From Aequorivita soesokkakensis (GTDB lineage Bacteria > Bacteroidota > Bacteroidia > Flavobacteriales > Flavobacteriaceae), in the NCBI RefSeq assembly GCF_001641085.1, contig NZ_LXIE01000012.1, forward strand, positions 179,843-243,842: a DNA stretch of 64,000 nucleotides, in the 5' to 3' direction. The notes under the pieces were generated by a model, which was given only the letters and a program-made list of their open reading frames with translations, ran no database searches and was not told the DNA's origin. The translations under genes and the position numbers were made by a program. Of this stretch, positions 54,008 through 62,657 are shown in pieces. Every line of letters begins with the position of its first letter. The first letter of the stretch is position 1.

Positions 54008-54144
54008 ATTCTGAAATGATTTTTGGTTGTTTTGAATTCGAAATTTAAAGTAGGTAAATATAACGAATTAGTAATGTTGATTTAAAATTTAAAAATTAAA
54101 GTTGTCAAGAAAATATTGTTAATATGCTTATATCCAATTGAATA

Positions 54145-54178
54145 AAAATTTATCAACAGTAAAAAGTTGACAAATTTT
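54145..54178. promoter_or_regulatory. Strong inverted repeat in the nrdJ/secDF-side divergent region
   Basis: AAAATTTATCAAC (54145-54157) and GTTGACAAATTTT (54166-54178) match at 12 of 13 positions with an 8-base spacer. It lies 138 bases from the nrdJ start and 72 bases from the start at 54250. Since no gene ends here it is not a terminator; an operator site is the natural reading, though the regulator is unknown. It does not resemble the NrdR box. Confidence 0.5.
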
Positions 54179-54249
54179 GAAAATAATATTGTTTAGCTGA
54201 AGAATTGTTATTTAAGAAATGTTTTCTAAAGATTTTTGCAGATTATGGA

Positions 54250-54906
54250 ATGACTTTAGAAATAAACCCTTTATTTTTTTATATTTGGCGCGTGAACTGG
54301 AGATGGTATTTTACGGGAATAATTGTTGCGCTAGCTTTTTTTGGGATAAGCATAGAACAATCTGCCGTGCCCAATCAAGAGATTGTGGTTCAGTTCAGTG
54401 CCGATTCCATAAGTGCCGATGAGGCGCAGCAGGCTATTTCTGAAATCACGAGCCAGTTAAAAACCATTGGTGTTGCCGATGTGCAAATCTCGAAATTGCT
54501 TGACGGAAAGCTGAAAGTGACGTATTACAGCACAATTGATGTAGCCGTAATAAAGAATTTATTTCAGAAACAGAACAAACTTCACTTTGGTGATACGGCA
54601 TTTAATAAAAAGGACACTTCTTCAAAAATTCCTTTCAGCAGTGATTCCAACACCTATAAATTAGACGTAATTAAAATCCAAAAGGATTTTGGTTCAGATT
54701 TAGGGCTTCATGGTTTTCCGGTAGAGTTAAAGAGCGCCAAAGATCAATTTTTAAACCCATATGTATCTTTAAGGGCTTCGGAAACTGACTTCGTTTTCAA
54801 ACAAGGTTTTGAAAGGGTTGTTTTTAAGAACTACCGAGACGCTTCACTTTTAATTGATAACGCTTCGCATAAAATTCCTGAGGTAAGGGCTGGGCCTTTG
54901 TCTTAA
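54250..54906 (+). CDS. Single-TM protein of unknown function upstream of secDF
   Basis: Protein of about 218 residues. The ATG at 54250 (MTLEINPLFFYIW) is preferred over 54205, which adds a Cys/Lys-rich start. One membrane segment at about 19-36 (WYFTGIIVALAFFGISIE) anchors a soluble domain that starts VVQFSADSISADEAQQAISE, contains VADVQISKLLDGKLKVTYYS and ends VRAGPLS. No family recognised. The first part of the soluble domain has an alpha/beta, ACT-like pattern (inference). It precedes secDF in the same direction by 144 bases, with a separate promoter for secDF. Confidence 0.75.
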   Translation: MTLEINPLFFYIWRVNWRWYFTGIIVALAFFGISIEQSAVPNQEIVVQFSADSISADEAQQAISEITSQLKTIGVADVQISKLLDGKLKVTYYSTIDVAVIKNLFQKQNKLHFGDTAFNKKDTSSKIPFSSDSNTYKLDVIKIQKDFGSDLGLHGFPVELKSAKDQFLNPYVSLRASETDFVFKQGFERVVFKNYRDASLLIDNASHKIPEVRAGPLS

Positions 54907-54984
54907 AGGAAATTCTTCGCAAAAAAAGTTTCGGTTTTTCAAATTCCGAAGCCAAAAAAATTAATTTTTAAATAACCACGATAA

Positions 54985-55015
54985 TTGTCAGATATAACAG
55001 CAAATCATATATTTG
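54985..55015 (+). promoter_or_regulatory. Promoter of secDF
   Basis: TTG (54985-54987), 20 bases, TATATTTG (55008-55015): a good match to the Bacteroidota promoter form, 35 bases before the secDF ATG. Confidence 0.65.
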
Positions 55016-55050
55016 CCCGTTTTTAAAAAATCTGACCAAAAACATATATC

Positions 55051-58000
55051 ATGCAAAACAAAGGACTAATTACCATATTTGCCATCCTTTTTGGATTGGT
55101 GAGTATTTACCAGCTCTCTTTTACGTTTGTTGCGAACAAAGTAGAAGACAGTGCCAAAGAATTTGCCAACAGCAAATTTTCTGCAGAGCAACCTCATGAA
55201 AGAGACAATGCGGAAGCTCGTTATCTAGATTCTGTTGGTAACAATACCGTATTTTTAGGAATTGACTACAATACCGCTAAGGAGAAAGAGCTGAACAAAG
55301 GGCTTGACCTTAAAGGTGGTATCAACGTTATTCTTGAGGTTTCTGTGAAAGACATTTTAAAAGGTCTTGCAAACAACACCAAGGATCCTGCATTTAACCA
55401 AGCTTTGGAAAATGCTACTGAACTTCAAAAAGATTCGCAGGAGACTTACTTGGAATCCTTCTTCAAGGCATTTGAAGCACTTCCGGGTGAAAACGAGCTT
55501 GCTTCGTCTGATATTTTCTTCAATAAAAACCTTGAGGATGTTATTGATCAAGGAATGTCAAATGACCAAGTAAAGCCAATTATCCAAAAGAAAATTGATG
55601 AGTCTATTACTTCTGCCTTTGAGGTTTTAAGAAAGCGTATTGATAAATTTGGAGTTACCCAACCAAACATTCAGCGTTTGGGAAAATCTGCAAGAATTCT
55701 TGTGGAACTTCCGGGAGCGAAAGATGTGGACAGGGTGAGAAAATTGCTTCAAAGTACCGCGCAACTTGAATTTTGGTACGTTTATAAATTTGAGGAAATG
55801 GCAGGTTTCCTTCAAGCTGCCGATACTAAAGCAGGTGAAATTGCAATGGCAAAATCTGCTCCTGAAACAACACAGGTTTCCGATACAACAAAAACAGTTA
55901 CTGATACTACCAAAACTGAAGATGATGACGTTAGCAAATTGTTGGGTGGCCAAGATGTAAAAGATTCGCTTGCCAATGATAACAAGTCGAACCCAATACT
56001 TTCCAAAATGGTTTCATTGGGAAGCCAAGGCGGTCCGGTGATTGCTACTTTCAGATTAAAGGATACGGCAGACATCAATAGTTATTTGCGCAATCCGCAA
56101 ATAAAATCATTGTTGCCAAACGAACTCCGTTTTGCAAAGTTTATGTGGGGATTGCCAGAAAGCAACCCACAACTTAATGGTGAAGAGGTTACAGCATTAT
56201 ATGCTATAAAAAGTGAAAAGGATGGCCTTCCTCCACTTGGCGGAAGTGTGGTTGTAGATGCTAGACAAGAGTTTGACAATATGAGCCGCGTCGTGGTTTC
56301 TATGCAAATGAACGGTCAAGGCGCCAAAGTTTGGGAACAAATGACGGGCGATGCATACCAAAACCAAAGCCAGATCGCTATTGTTCTTGATAACATTGTT
56401 TATTCTGCTCCTGGCGTTACTTCCGGCCCAATTGCAGGTGGTCGTAGCCAAATTTCTGGAAACTTTACTGTGCCGCAAGGGCAGGATTTAGCCAATGTAT
56501 TGCGTGCGGGTAAATTGCCTGCTTCTGCAGAAATTATTCAAGGTGAAGTTGTAGGGCCAACTTTGGGCCACGAAGCAATAAGCAGTGGTATAATGTCCTT
56601 TATGATTGCACTTGTAATCGTTCTTTTATGGATGATTGGCTATTATGGCAAAGCAGGCGTGTTTGCTGATATTGCTTTGTTGGTAAACATTCTGTTTATC
56701 TTCGGAATATTAGCGGGACTTGGTGCGGTACTTACGTTACCTGGTATTGCCGGTATTGTATTGACTATAGGTATGTCTGTGGATGCGAACGTACTTATCT
56801 TTGAGAGAATTAAGGAAGAGCTCGCAAAAGGGAAGGCACAGAAAGACGCCATTAAAGATGGTTTCAACAATGCGTTGTCCTCAATTCTGGATGCAAACAT
56901 TACAACTGGTTTAACAGGTTTGATTCTTTTGGTATTCGGAACTGGACCAATTCAAGGTTTTGCTACTACCTTATTAATAGGTATTGCAACTTCGTTGTTT
57001 ACTGCAATATTCATTACAAGATTGTTTATTGACAGCTATACCAAAAATGGAAAGTCTTTGCCATGTTCAACTTCTTTTACAAAGAATCTTTTCAAGAATG
57101 TTAGTATCGAATTCTTGAGAAAACGTAAAATTGCGTATGTGTTTTCCGGAATTATGATATTGATAAGTCTTGGTTCTTTGTTCACAATTGGACTTAACCA
57201 AGGTGTTGATTTCGTGGGTGGACGCACCTACACCGTTCGTTTTGCGAAAGATGTAAATTCACAGGAAGTTCAAGACAATCTTATTAAAACCTTTGGAAGT
57301 GCCGAGGCAAAAACATACGGTGGCGACAATCAGTTAAAGATTACAACCAAATATAAAGTTGACGAGACTGGAACTGATGTTGACGAAGAAATAGAGCATA
57401 TGCTTTTTGAAACCGTTAAAAAGGATATGCCGGCAGATATGACCTATGAAGACTTTGTGGGCGATCGCGAAGGAAAAACCATTGGTAGAATGGAATATTA
57501 CAAAGTGAGTCCTACCATTGCAGATGATATTAAGAAAGACTCTTTCTGGGCAGTATTTGGCTCTTTGGTTGTGGTTTTCCTTTATATATTGTTGCGCTTT
57601 AGAAGATGGCAGTTCAGTTTGGGTGCGGTTGCGGCCGTATTCCACGACGTGCTTATTGTGCTTGGGGTATTCTCTTTAACATATAAGTTTATGCCTTTCA
57701 GCATGGAGATTGACCAAGCCTTTATCGCGGCGATTCTTACCGTAATTGGTTACTCGCTGAATGATACGGTAATTGTGTTTGACCGTATTCGTGAATATTT
57801 CGGCGAGCATCCAAGCTGGAAAATGAACCGTATTATTGACGTAGCTTTAAGCAGCACCTTGGGAAGAACCTTGAATACCTCATTCACCACGCTTATCGTG
57901 TTGTTGTGTATGTTCTTCTTCGGGGCAGAATCCATTCGCGGATTGTTGTTTGCGATTATCGTTGGTATTGTTGTGGGTACATATTCATCGTTGTTCATTG

Positions 58001-58092
58001 CAACACCAATTATGTATGATACCGTGAAACGCAAAAAAGTTGAGGATTTGATCGATAAAAAAGAAGAGGACGAAGTTGCATTAGAAGCGTAG
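55051..58092 (+). CDS. secDF: Fused protein translocase subunit SecDF
   Basis: Proton-driven export accessory of the Sec translocon, 1013 residues. SecD part: first membrane segment (1-25), periplasmic P1 domain with LNKGLDLKGGINVILEVSV and FEVLRKRIDKFGVTQPNIQR, an acidic/Asn-rich insert (about 275-310, TDTTKTEDDD), then six membrane segments with GMSVDANVLIFERIKEE. SecF part begins near 680 with GLNQGVDFVGGRTYTVRF and ends with GYSLNDTVIVFDRIREY and GRTLNTSFTTLIVL. Fusion of SecD and SecF is usual in Bacteroidota. Confidence 0.97.
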   Translation: MQNKGLITIFAILFGLVSIYQLSFTFVANKVEDSAKEFANSKFSAEQPHERDNAEARYLDSVGNNTVFLGIDYNTAKEKELNKGLDLKGGINVILEVSVKDILKGLANNTKDPAFNQALENATELQKDSQETYLESFFKAFEALPGENELASSDIFFNKNLEDVIDQGMSNDQVKPIIQKKIDESITSAFEVLRKRIDKFGVTQPNIQRLGKSARILVELPGAKDVDRVRKLLQSTAQLEFWYVYKFEEMAGFLQAADTKAGEIAMAKSAPETTQVSDTTKTVTDTTKTEDDDVSKLLGGQDVKDSLANDNKSNPILSKMVSLGSQGGPVIATFRLKDTADINSYLRNPQIKSLLPNELRFAKFMWGLPESNPQLNGEEVTALYAIKSEKDGLPPLGGSVVVDARQEFDNMSRVVVSMQMNGQGAKVWEQMTGDAYQNQSQIAIVLDNIVYSAPGVTSGPIAGGRSQISGNFTVPQGQDLANVLRAGKLPASAEIIQGEVVGPTLGHEAISSGIMSFMIALVIVLLWMIGYYGKAGVFADIALLVNILFIFGILAGLGAVLTLPGIAGIVLTIGMSVDANVLIFERIKEELAKGKAQKDAIKDGFNNALSSILDANITTGLTGLILLVFGTGPIQGFATTLLIGIATSLFTAIFITRLFIDSYTKNGKSLPCSTSFTKNLFKNVSIEFLRKRKIAYVFSGIMILISLGSLFTIGLNQGVDFVGGRTYTVRFAKDVNSQEVQDNLIKTFGSAEAKTYGGDNQLKITTKYKVDETGTDVDEEIEHMLFETVKKDMPADMTYEDFVGDREGKTIGRMEYYKVSPTIADDIKKDSFWAVFGSLVVVFLYILLRFRRWQFSLGAVAAVFHDVLIVLGVFSLTYKFMPFSMEIDQAFIAAILTVIGYSLNDTVIVFDRIREYFGEHPSWKMNRIIDVALSSTLGRTLNTSFTTLIVLLCMFFFGAESIRGLLFAIIVGIVVGTYSSLFIATPIMYDTVKRKKVEDLIDKKEEDEVALEA

Positions 58093-58115
58093 TTTCCCTT
58101 TCTTCGGAAGAAATA

Positions 58116-58150
58116 AAAAAGCCCTTTCCAAATTTGGAAAGGGCTTTTTG
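58116..58150 (+). terminator. Intrinsic terminator of secDF
   Basis: AAAAAGCCCTTTCCAAA (58116-58132) and TTTGGAAAGGGCTTTTT (58133-58149) form a 17-base palindrome without a separate loop and end in a T-run. It faces the convergent DUF192 gene and probably works in both directions. Confidence 0.93.
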
Positions 58151-58172
58151 TTTTGTCAAATTTTTGAAATGC

Positions 58173-58670
58173 TTACTTGTTTTCTGAAAATTGGAACGTA
58201 TCGCCTTTTTGAAGTTTCCAAGTGTCGGTAAGGCCTGCGTTCACTTCCAAAACATATTGCGAAACATCCTCGGAAGGCAACGAAGTTTCGTCAAAAGGCT
58301 GCGCGTTTTTTTGGATGCTCACCAACTTTTTTTCAGAATCGAAATAAATTATATCCAACGGAATCTCAGTATTTTTCATATAAAAAGACCTGCGCTGCGA
58401 ATTGTTGAACACAAAAAGCATCCCTTGGTTTTCAGCCATGGAATGGCGGTACATTAAGCCAGTTTCGGTTGAATATTCGTCATCGGCAATTTCAATATCA
58501 AGGGTTGCTACTATTGAATCGTTTGAGCTTTTCATTAAGGTCAATTCGCCTTCCTTCGTAAAAGTAATTTCTTTGGTTAGGCTTTTATTTTCCGAAGTTT
58601 TATTGTCTTTGCAATTGCTTAAGGAGAAAAGTGAAGCCAAAAGCAAAGCGGAAATAAATATTTTTTTCAT
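58173..58670 (-). CDS. DUF192 lipoprotein
   Basis: Exported protein of about 165 residues. The ATG at 58670 gives MKKIFISALLLASLFSLSNC with a lipobox (SLSNC, Cys20); an upstream in-frame ATG at 58712 would overlap lgt. The mature domain matches DUF192: LMYRHSMAENQGMLFVFNNS, RRSFYMKNTEIPLDIIYFD and VLEVNAGLTDTWKLQKGD. The family has no settled function. It lies 28 bases downstream of lgt in the same direction. Confidence 0.92.
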   Translation of the reverse strand: MKKIFISALLLASLFSLSNCKDNKTSENKSLTKEITFTKEGELTLMKSSNDSIVATLDIEIADDEYSTETGLMYRHSMAENQGMLFVFNNSQRRSFYMKNTEIPLDIIYFDSEKKLVSIQKNAQPFDETSLPSEDVSQYVLEVNAGLTDTWKLQKGDTFQFSENK

Positions 58671-58698
58671 TCTTGAAAAGTTTAAAATATTGGGAATA

Positions 58699-59643
58699 CT
58701 AAATTTCCCCATCGGGGGTTAGGGGGCTTTTTTTTGAAGCTTTCCACATAATGTAAATTCCTGCGATTATAAAAGGAATGCTGAGCCATTGTCCTGTTGA
58801 AAGCAATCCAAGCGCAGATTCAAACCCGCCTTGGCTTTCCTTTACATATTCCACCAAAAAACGAACCATAAAAAGAAGAATCAGAAAAACCCCGAAAATG
58901 TAACCAATCTGTTTTCTGCGTTCCGTTTTCCAGTATAAATACCAACAAACCAAAAATACAATCACATAACCAGCTGCTTCGTAAAGCTGCGCCGGATGAC
59001 GAAAGGGAACGGAGTTCAACAATTCCGAAAACTGTGGATTGTGTACAATAGCATCATAAGCTTTGCTAGGTTCTTTAATTCCTGTAGCGTTAACGGCATC
59101 TTGTTTGCGAATGCCTTCATGCACAAACCGTACGCCAAGGGGAAACTCTCCTGAGATTTTCCCAATAATTTCAGAATTCATAAAATTCCCAATTCGTACA
59201 AAAATTCCTCCTGCAGCTACTGCGATGACAATGCGATCCATAATCCAAAGAAATGGTTTCTTGATTACGTTTTTAGTATAAAAATACATCGCAATCAAAA
59301 TAGCAATGGCAGCACCATGGCTTGCCAAACCTTGGAAGCCTGTAAATTCAAATTCAGGTTTGGTTTGTATTGGCAGAAAAACCGAAAGCGGATCGTCCAC
59401 AAAAAGCTCGGGCTGGTAAAAAATAACATGCCCTAAACGCGCGCCAACCAAGGTGGCAACAACCATATAGATAAAGAGGCTGTCCAATTTTTCCTGGGGT
59501 TGTCCTTCACGTTCAAAAATCTTTTTGGTTAAAATCCAACCTAATGTAAACGCTACCACAAACATCAAGCTGTAATAACGGATCATAAAAAAACCAAGGT
59601 CAATCCCTTCAGAAGGGTTCCAGGTAAAACTTAAATAGTGCAT
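58699..59643 (-). CDS. lgt: Prolipoprotein diacylglyceryl transferase
   Basis: Inner-membrane enzyme of about 314 residues that attaches diacylglycerol to the lipobox cysteine of pre-lipoproteins. Start at 59643 (MHYLSFTWNPSEGIDLGFF) preferred; the ATG at 59748 would add a non-homologous 35 residues and overlap yidD. Seven membrane segments; conserved LVGARLGHVIFYQPE, GLASHGAAIAI, the signature RIGNFMNSEIIG and RHPAQLYEA (substrate His and Glu). Many lipoproteins in this window depend on it. Confidence 0.95.
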   Translation of the reverse strand: MHYLSFTWNPSEGIDLGFFMIRYYSLMFVVAFTLGWILTKKIFEREGQPQEKLDSLFIYMVVATLVGARLGHVIFYQPELFVDDPLSVFLPIQTKPEFEFTGFQGLASHGAAIAILIAMYFYTKNVIKKPFLWIMDRIVIAVAAGGIFVRIGNFMNSEIIGKISGEFPLGVRFVHEGIRKQDAVNATGIKEPSKAYDAIVHNPQFSELLNSVPFRHPAQLYEAAGYVIVFLVCWYLYWKTERRKQIGYIFGVFLILLFMVRFLVEYVKESQGGFESALGLLSTGQWLSIPFIIAGIYIMWKASKKSPLTPDGEI

Positions 59644-59722
59644 AGCGGAGTTTTTATTGAGCAGCGTAAAGATAACAAAAGCGAAAAAGTATAGCGGAAC
59701 AATTGTTTCATTTGTCTGTAAT

Positions 59723-59953
59723 TTATTTTTTTGGCGGAACGGGATCATAACCAGAACCGCCCCAAGGATTGCAGCTTGCTATCCGTTTTGCGGCAAGCCA
59801 GCCGCCTTTCAACAAGCCGTGGGTTTGTAATGCTTCAACTGCATAATGCGAACAGGTGGGCGTGTAGCGACAGCTTGAAGGCAATAATGGTGAAATAAAA
59901 TTTTGATACCCTCTTATTAATAAAACAAAAGGATATGTAAGTATGTTTTTCAC
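59723..59953 (-). CDS. yidD: Membrane protein insertion efficiency factor YidD
   Basis: Small inner-membrane-associated protein of 76 residues. [20 protein letters not shown] then [14 protein letters not shown] and [20 protein letters not shown] form the full family signature with its conserved cysteines. The family assists membrane insertion of proteins with YidC. It lies between cysS (7 bases) and lgt in one orientation, probably in one operon. Confidence 0.95.
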   Translation of the reverse strand: MKNILTYPFVLLIRGYQNFISPLLPSSCRYTPTCSHYAVEALQTHGLLKGGWLAAKRIASCNPWGGSGYDPVPPKK

Positions 59954-59960
59954 GTAAAAA

Positions 59961-61436
59961 TTAATTTAATGAAAAAGTAGTTCCGTCTTTCCCATCTTTC
60001 AGTTGAATTCCCTTTGCTGAAAGTTCGTCGCGAATTTTATCGCTCATCGCGAAATCTTTATTGGCGCGGGCTTGGTTTCTCAACTGAATAAGAAGTTCCA
60101 CCGCAGCCGAAAGTTTTTCGCCATCCTGTGAATTTTCTGAAACACTGTCTTCCAGTCCCAAAACATCGAAAAGAAAATCATCCATCGTTTGCTTCAGCAA
60201 TTCCAAATCTTTTTCAGAAATGGTTTCTTTTTCTTCTTTTAAGGAATTTACAAATTTTACTGCTTCAAAAAGATGTGCTATCAAAATCGGACTGTTGAAA
60301 TCATCATTCATGGCATCATAACATGCTTTTCGCCAGCTTTCAATATCTAAGCTGCTTTTTTCCGAAGCAACAATATCTTTTAATATTCTTTGTGCATCCA
60401 TCAACCGATTAAATCCTTTTTCGGAAGCTTCCAAAGCATCATTGCTGAAATCCAAAATACTTCTGTAATGCGCTTGGTACATAAAGAATTTAGTAACAGT
60501 AGGAGAGAACGGCTTGCTCAAAATATCGTTTTCACCAGAAAACATTTCATTCGGGAGAATAAAATTTCCGGTGGATTTTGACATTTTTTTGCCATTCAAC
60601 GTAAGCATATTTGCATGCATCCAATAATTTACTGGCGAAGTGTGGTTACAGGCTTCAGCTTGTGCAATCTCGCATTCGTGGTGTGGAAATTTAAGATCCA
60701 TTCCACCGCCGTGAATGTCAAAGTTATTGCCCAAATATTTTGTACTCATTGCAGTACATTCCAAATGCCACCCGGGGAAACCTTCACTCCAGGGTGATGG
60801 CCAGCGCATAATGTGTTGCGGTTCGGCTTTTTTCCAAAGGGCAAAATCCTGAGGGTTTTTCTTATCGGTCTGTGCGGAAAGTTCGCGGGTGTTGGCAATC
60901 ATATCTTCTAGCTTTCTTCCGCTTAATTTTCCGTAGTTGTTGGATTCGTTGAATTTGAGGACGTCAAAATAAACAGAGCCGTTCTTTTCATAGGCAAAAC
61001 CCTCTTCAATTATTTTTTCGACTATGTGGATTTGTTCGTAGATATGTCCGGTAGCAGTTGGTTCAATACTTGGAGGCAAAGCGTTAAATTTTGCCATAGT
61101 CGTGTGAAAATCCACAGTGTATTTTTGCACCACTTCCATCGGTTCCAATTGCTCAATTCGGGCTTTTTTCAGAATTGGATCGTCACCACTTTCACCGTCG
61201 TTTTCCAAATGGCCGGCATCGGTAATGTTGCGTACGTAGCGCACTTTATAGCCCAAATGTTTTAAATAGCGAAAAACCAAATCAAAAGAAAGAAAGGTGC
61301 GGCAATTTCCCAAATGCACATTGCTATAAACCGTGGGGCCGCAAACGTACATTCCCACTGCGCCTTCGTGAATTGGAGTGAATTTTTCTTTACTTTTTGA
61401 AAGTGAATTGTATATATAAAGATCTTGTTGTTTCAA
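59961..61436 (-). CDS. cysS: Cysteinyl-tRNA synthetase
   Basis: Charges tRNA-Cys; 491 residues. Class I signatures: the HIGH-like [14 protein letters not shown], the zinc-site Cys in [11 protein letters not shown], the later WHLECTAMS and [11 protein letters not shown] zinc ligands, and KKMSKSTGN (KMSKS). C-terminal helical domain with [20 protein letters not shown]. First gene of the cysS-yidD-lgt-DUF192 run on the minus strand. Confidence 0.97.
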   Translation of the reverse strand: MKQQDLYIYNSLSKSKEKFTPIHEGAVGMYVCGPTVYSNVHLGNCRTFLSFDLVFRYLKHLGYKVRYVRNITDAGHLENDGESGDDPILKKARIEQLEPMEVVQKYTVDFHTTMAKFNALPPSIEPTATGHIYEQIHIVEKIIEEGFAYEKNGSVYFDVLKFNESNNYGKLSGRKLEDMIANTRELSAQTDKKNPQDFALWKKAEPQHIMRWPSPWSEGFPGWHLECTAMSTKYLGNNFDIHGGGMDLKFPHHECEIAQAEACNHTSPVNYWMHANMLTLNGKKMSKSTGNFILPNEMFSGENDILSKPFSPTVTKFFMYQAHYRSILDFSNDALEASEKGFNRLMDAQRILKDIVASEKSSLDIESWRKACYDAMNDDFNSPILIAHLFEAVKFVNSLKEEKETISEKDLELLKQTMDDFLFDVLGLEDSVSENSQDGEKLSAAVELLIQLRNQARANKDFAMSDKIRDELSAKGIQLKDGKDGTTFSLN

Positions 61437-61439
61437 TTT

Positions 61440-61456
61440 TTGGAATTTGGTATTTG
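61440..61456. repeat. TTGGAATTTGG-type repeat, variant copy
   Basis: TTGGAATTTGGTATTTG between cysS and folE, differing at three of 17 positions from the copies at 46668 and 47400. Confidence 0.55.
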
Positions 61457-61473
61457 AAATTTGGATTTTTCGA

Positions 61474-62151
61474 TTAAAACTCAGTATCCAGTTTTATATA
61501 ATCTAAAAATTCACGGCGGGTTTCCGAATTTTTAAATGCGCCACCAAACTCGCTTGTTACGGTACTACTGTCAATATCGCGAATTCCTCGGGAGTTTACG
61601 CAGAGGTGCTTGGCGTCAATTACACAGGCAACGTCTTCCGTATTCAGAACTTGTTGCAGTTCTTTCACAATTTGCATTGTCAATCTTTCCTGAACCTGTG
61701 GACGCTTTGCATAATAGTCAACAATCCGGTTCATTTTTGAAAGCCCAACCACGGAACCGTTGGAAATATAGGCAATATGTGCTTTCCCGACAATGGGAAG
61801 TAAATGGTGCTCGCAGGTAGAGTAGAGGGTTATGTTCTTTTCTACCAGCATTTCTTGATATTTATATTTATTCTCAAAAGTGGAAGCTTTTGGCCGTCTG
61901 TCTGGGTGGAGCCCACCAAAAATTTCCTGTACAAACATTTTTGCAACTCGGGTAGGGGTGCCTTTTAAGCTGTCGTCAGTAAGATCGAGACCTAAAGTGT
62001 GCATAATGTTTTGAATGTCTTTTTTGATACTTGCAATCTTTTCAATATCGCTAAGCTCAAAGGCATCAGTGCGCATGGGCGTTTCCGTGGAACTGCCAAT
62101 GTGGTCATTGCCCATCGCTTCTATGTCTTTAAGTTGTTTTTCTAAATCCAT
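61474..62151 (-). CDS. folE: GTP cyclohydrolase I
   Basis: First enzyme of tetrahydrofolate and pterin synthesis, GTP to dihydroneopterin triphosphate; 225 residues. Zinc ligands in [14 protein letters not shown] (Cys and His) and the later Cys in [38 protein letters not shown] and [11 protein letters not shown] are family motifs. The N-terminal 45 residues are a variable extension. It also feeds the pathway that QueE belongs to. Confidence 0.97.
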   Translation of the reverse strand: MDLEKQLKDIEAMGNDHIGSSTETPMRTDAFELSDIEKIASIKKDIQNIMHTLGLDLTDDSLKGTPTRVAKMFVQEIFGGLHPDRRPKASTFENKYKYQEMLVEKNITLYSTCEHHLLPIVGKAHIAYISNGSVVGLSKMNRIVDYYAKRPQVQERLTMQIVKELQQVLNTEDVACVIDAKHLCVNSRGIRDIDSSTVTSEFGGAFKNSETRREFLDYIKLDTEF

Positions 62152-62293
62152 CTATTAAAATCTTCTTATTCAGGCCTGCAAAGATACGCAATAGCATTTA
62201 GGTTTTGAAAACTGAAACTTCTTATTTTAAGAACCATAAACTATACATTTTCATAAAATTTTCTTAATTTTCGCAAAAAATTATTTAATTGTT

Positions 62294-62623
62294 ATGAAGA
62301 ACCTACTTGTAATTATTGCTATTCTTTTTGTTTCACTTACTTACGGTCAAAAAAATGAAGCCTCAAAATATGGAGACTTAATTTCAATGGAGCCTTCCGA
62401 AGTTGCTGCCAGTGCTATATTGAGCATAAACTTTTTAGAAGCGAATACTTTGAAATATACCATTTCGAAAAATAACGAAGTGCTTTTTACGAAAGAAATA
62501 GAAAAAAATGAAGGGGCTCAAATGATGAAATTCGACCTTTCTTTTTTAGAAAAAGGCAGATATGAAATCCGCTTTTTTGTTGAAAATAATGAAGTGAAAA
62601 AAATTCCCTTCAAAAAAATATGA
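62294..62623 (+). CDS. Small secreted protein of unknown function
   Basis: Exported protein of 109 residues: signal peptide MKNLLVIIAILFVSLTYGQ, then a beta-rich domain (AASAILSINFLEANTLKYTI, FTKEIEKNEGAQMMKFDL, GRYEIRFFVENNEVKKIPF) with the look of a single immunoglobulin-like or DUF3244-like sandwich (inference). Gap of 34 bases to the next gene, so possibly co-transcribed with the large surface protein. Confidence 0.75.
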   Translation: MKNLLVIIAILFVSLTYGQKNEASKYGDLISMEPSEVAASAILSINFLEANTLKYTISKNNEVLFTKEIEKNEGAQMMKFDLSFLEKGRYEIRFFVENNEVKKIPFKKI

Positions 62624-62657
62624 TTAACCGCACCTAAATACTATTAACATCCCCTCA

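Noticed and set aside
54008..54249. Cobalamin riboswitch before nrdJ
   Set aside because: No B12-box-like sequence or typical folding was seen in this AT-rich gap; only the inverted repeat stands out.
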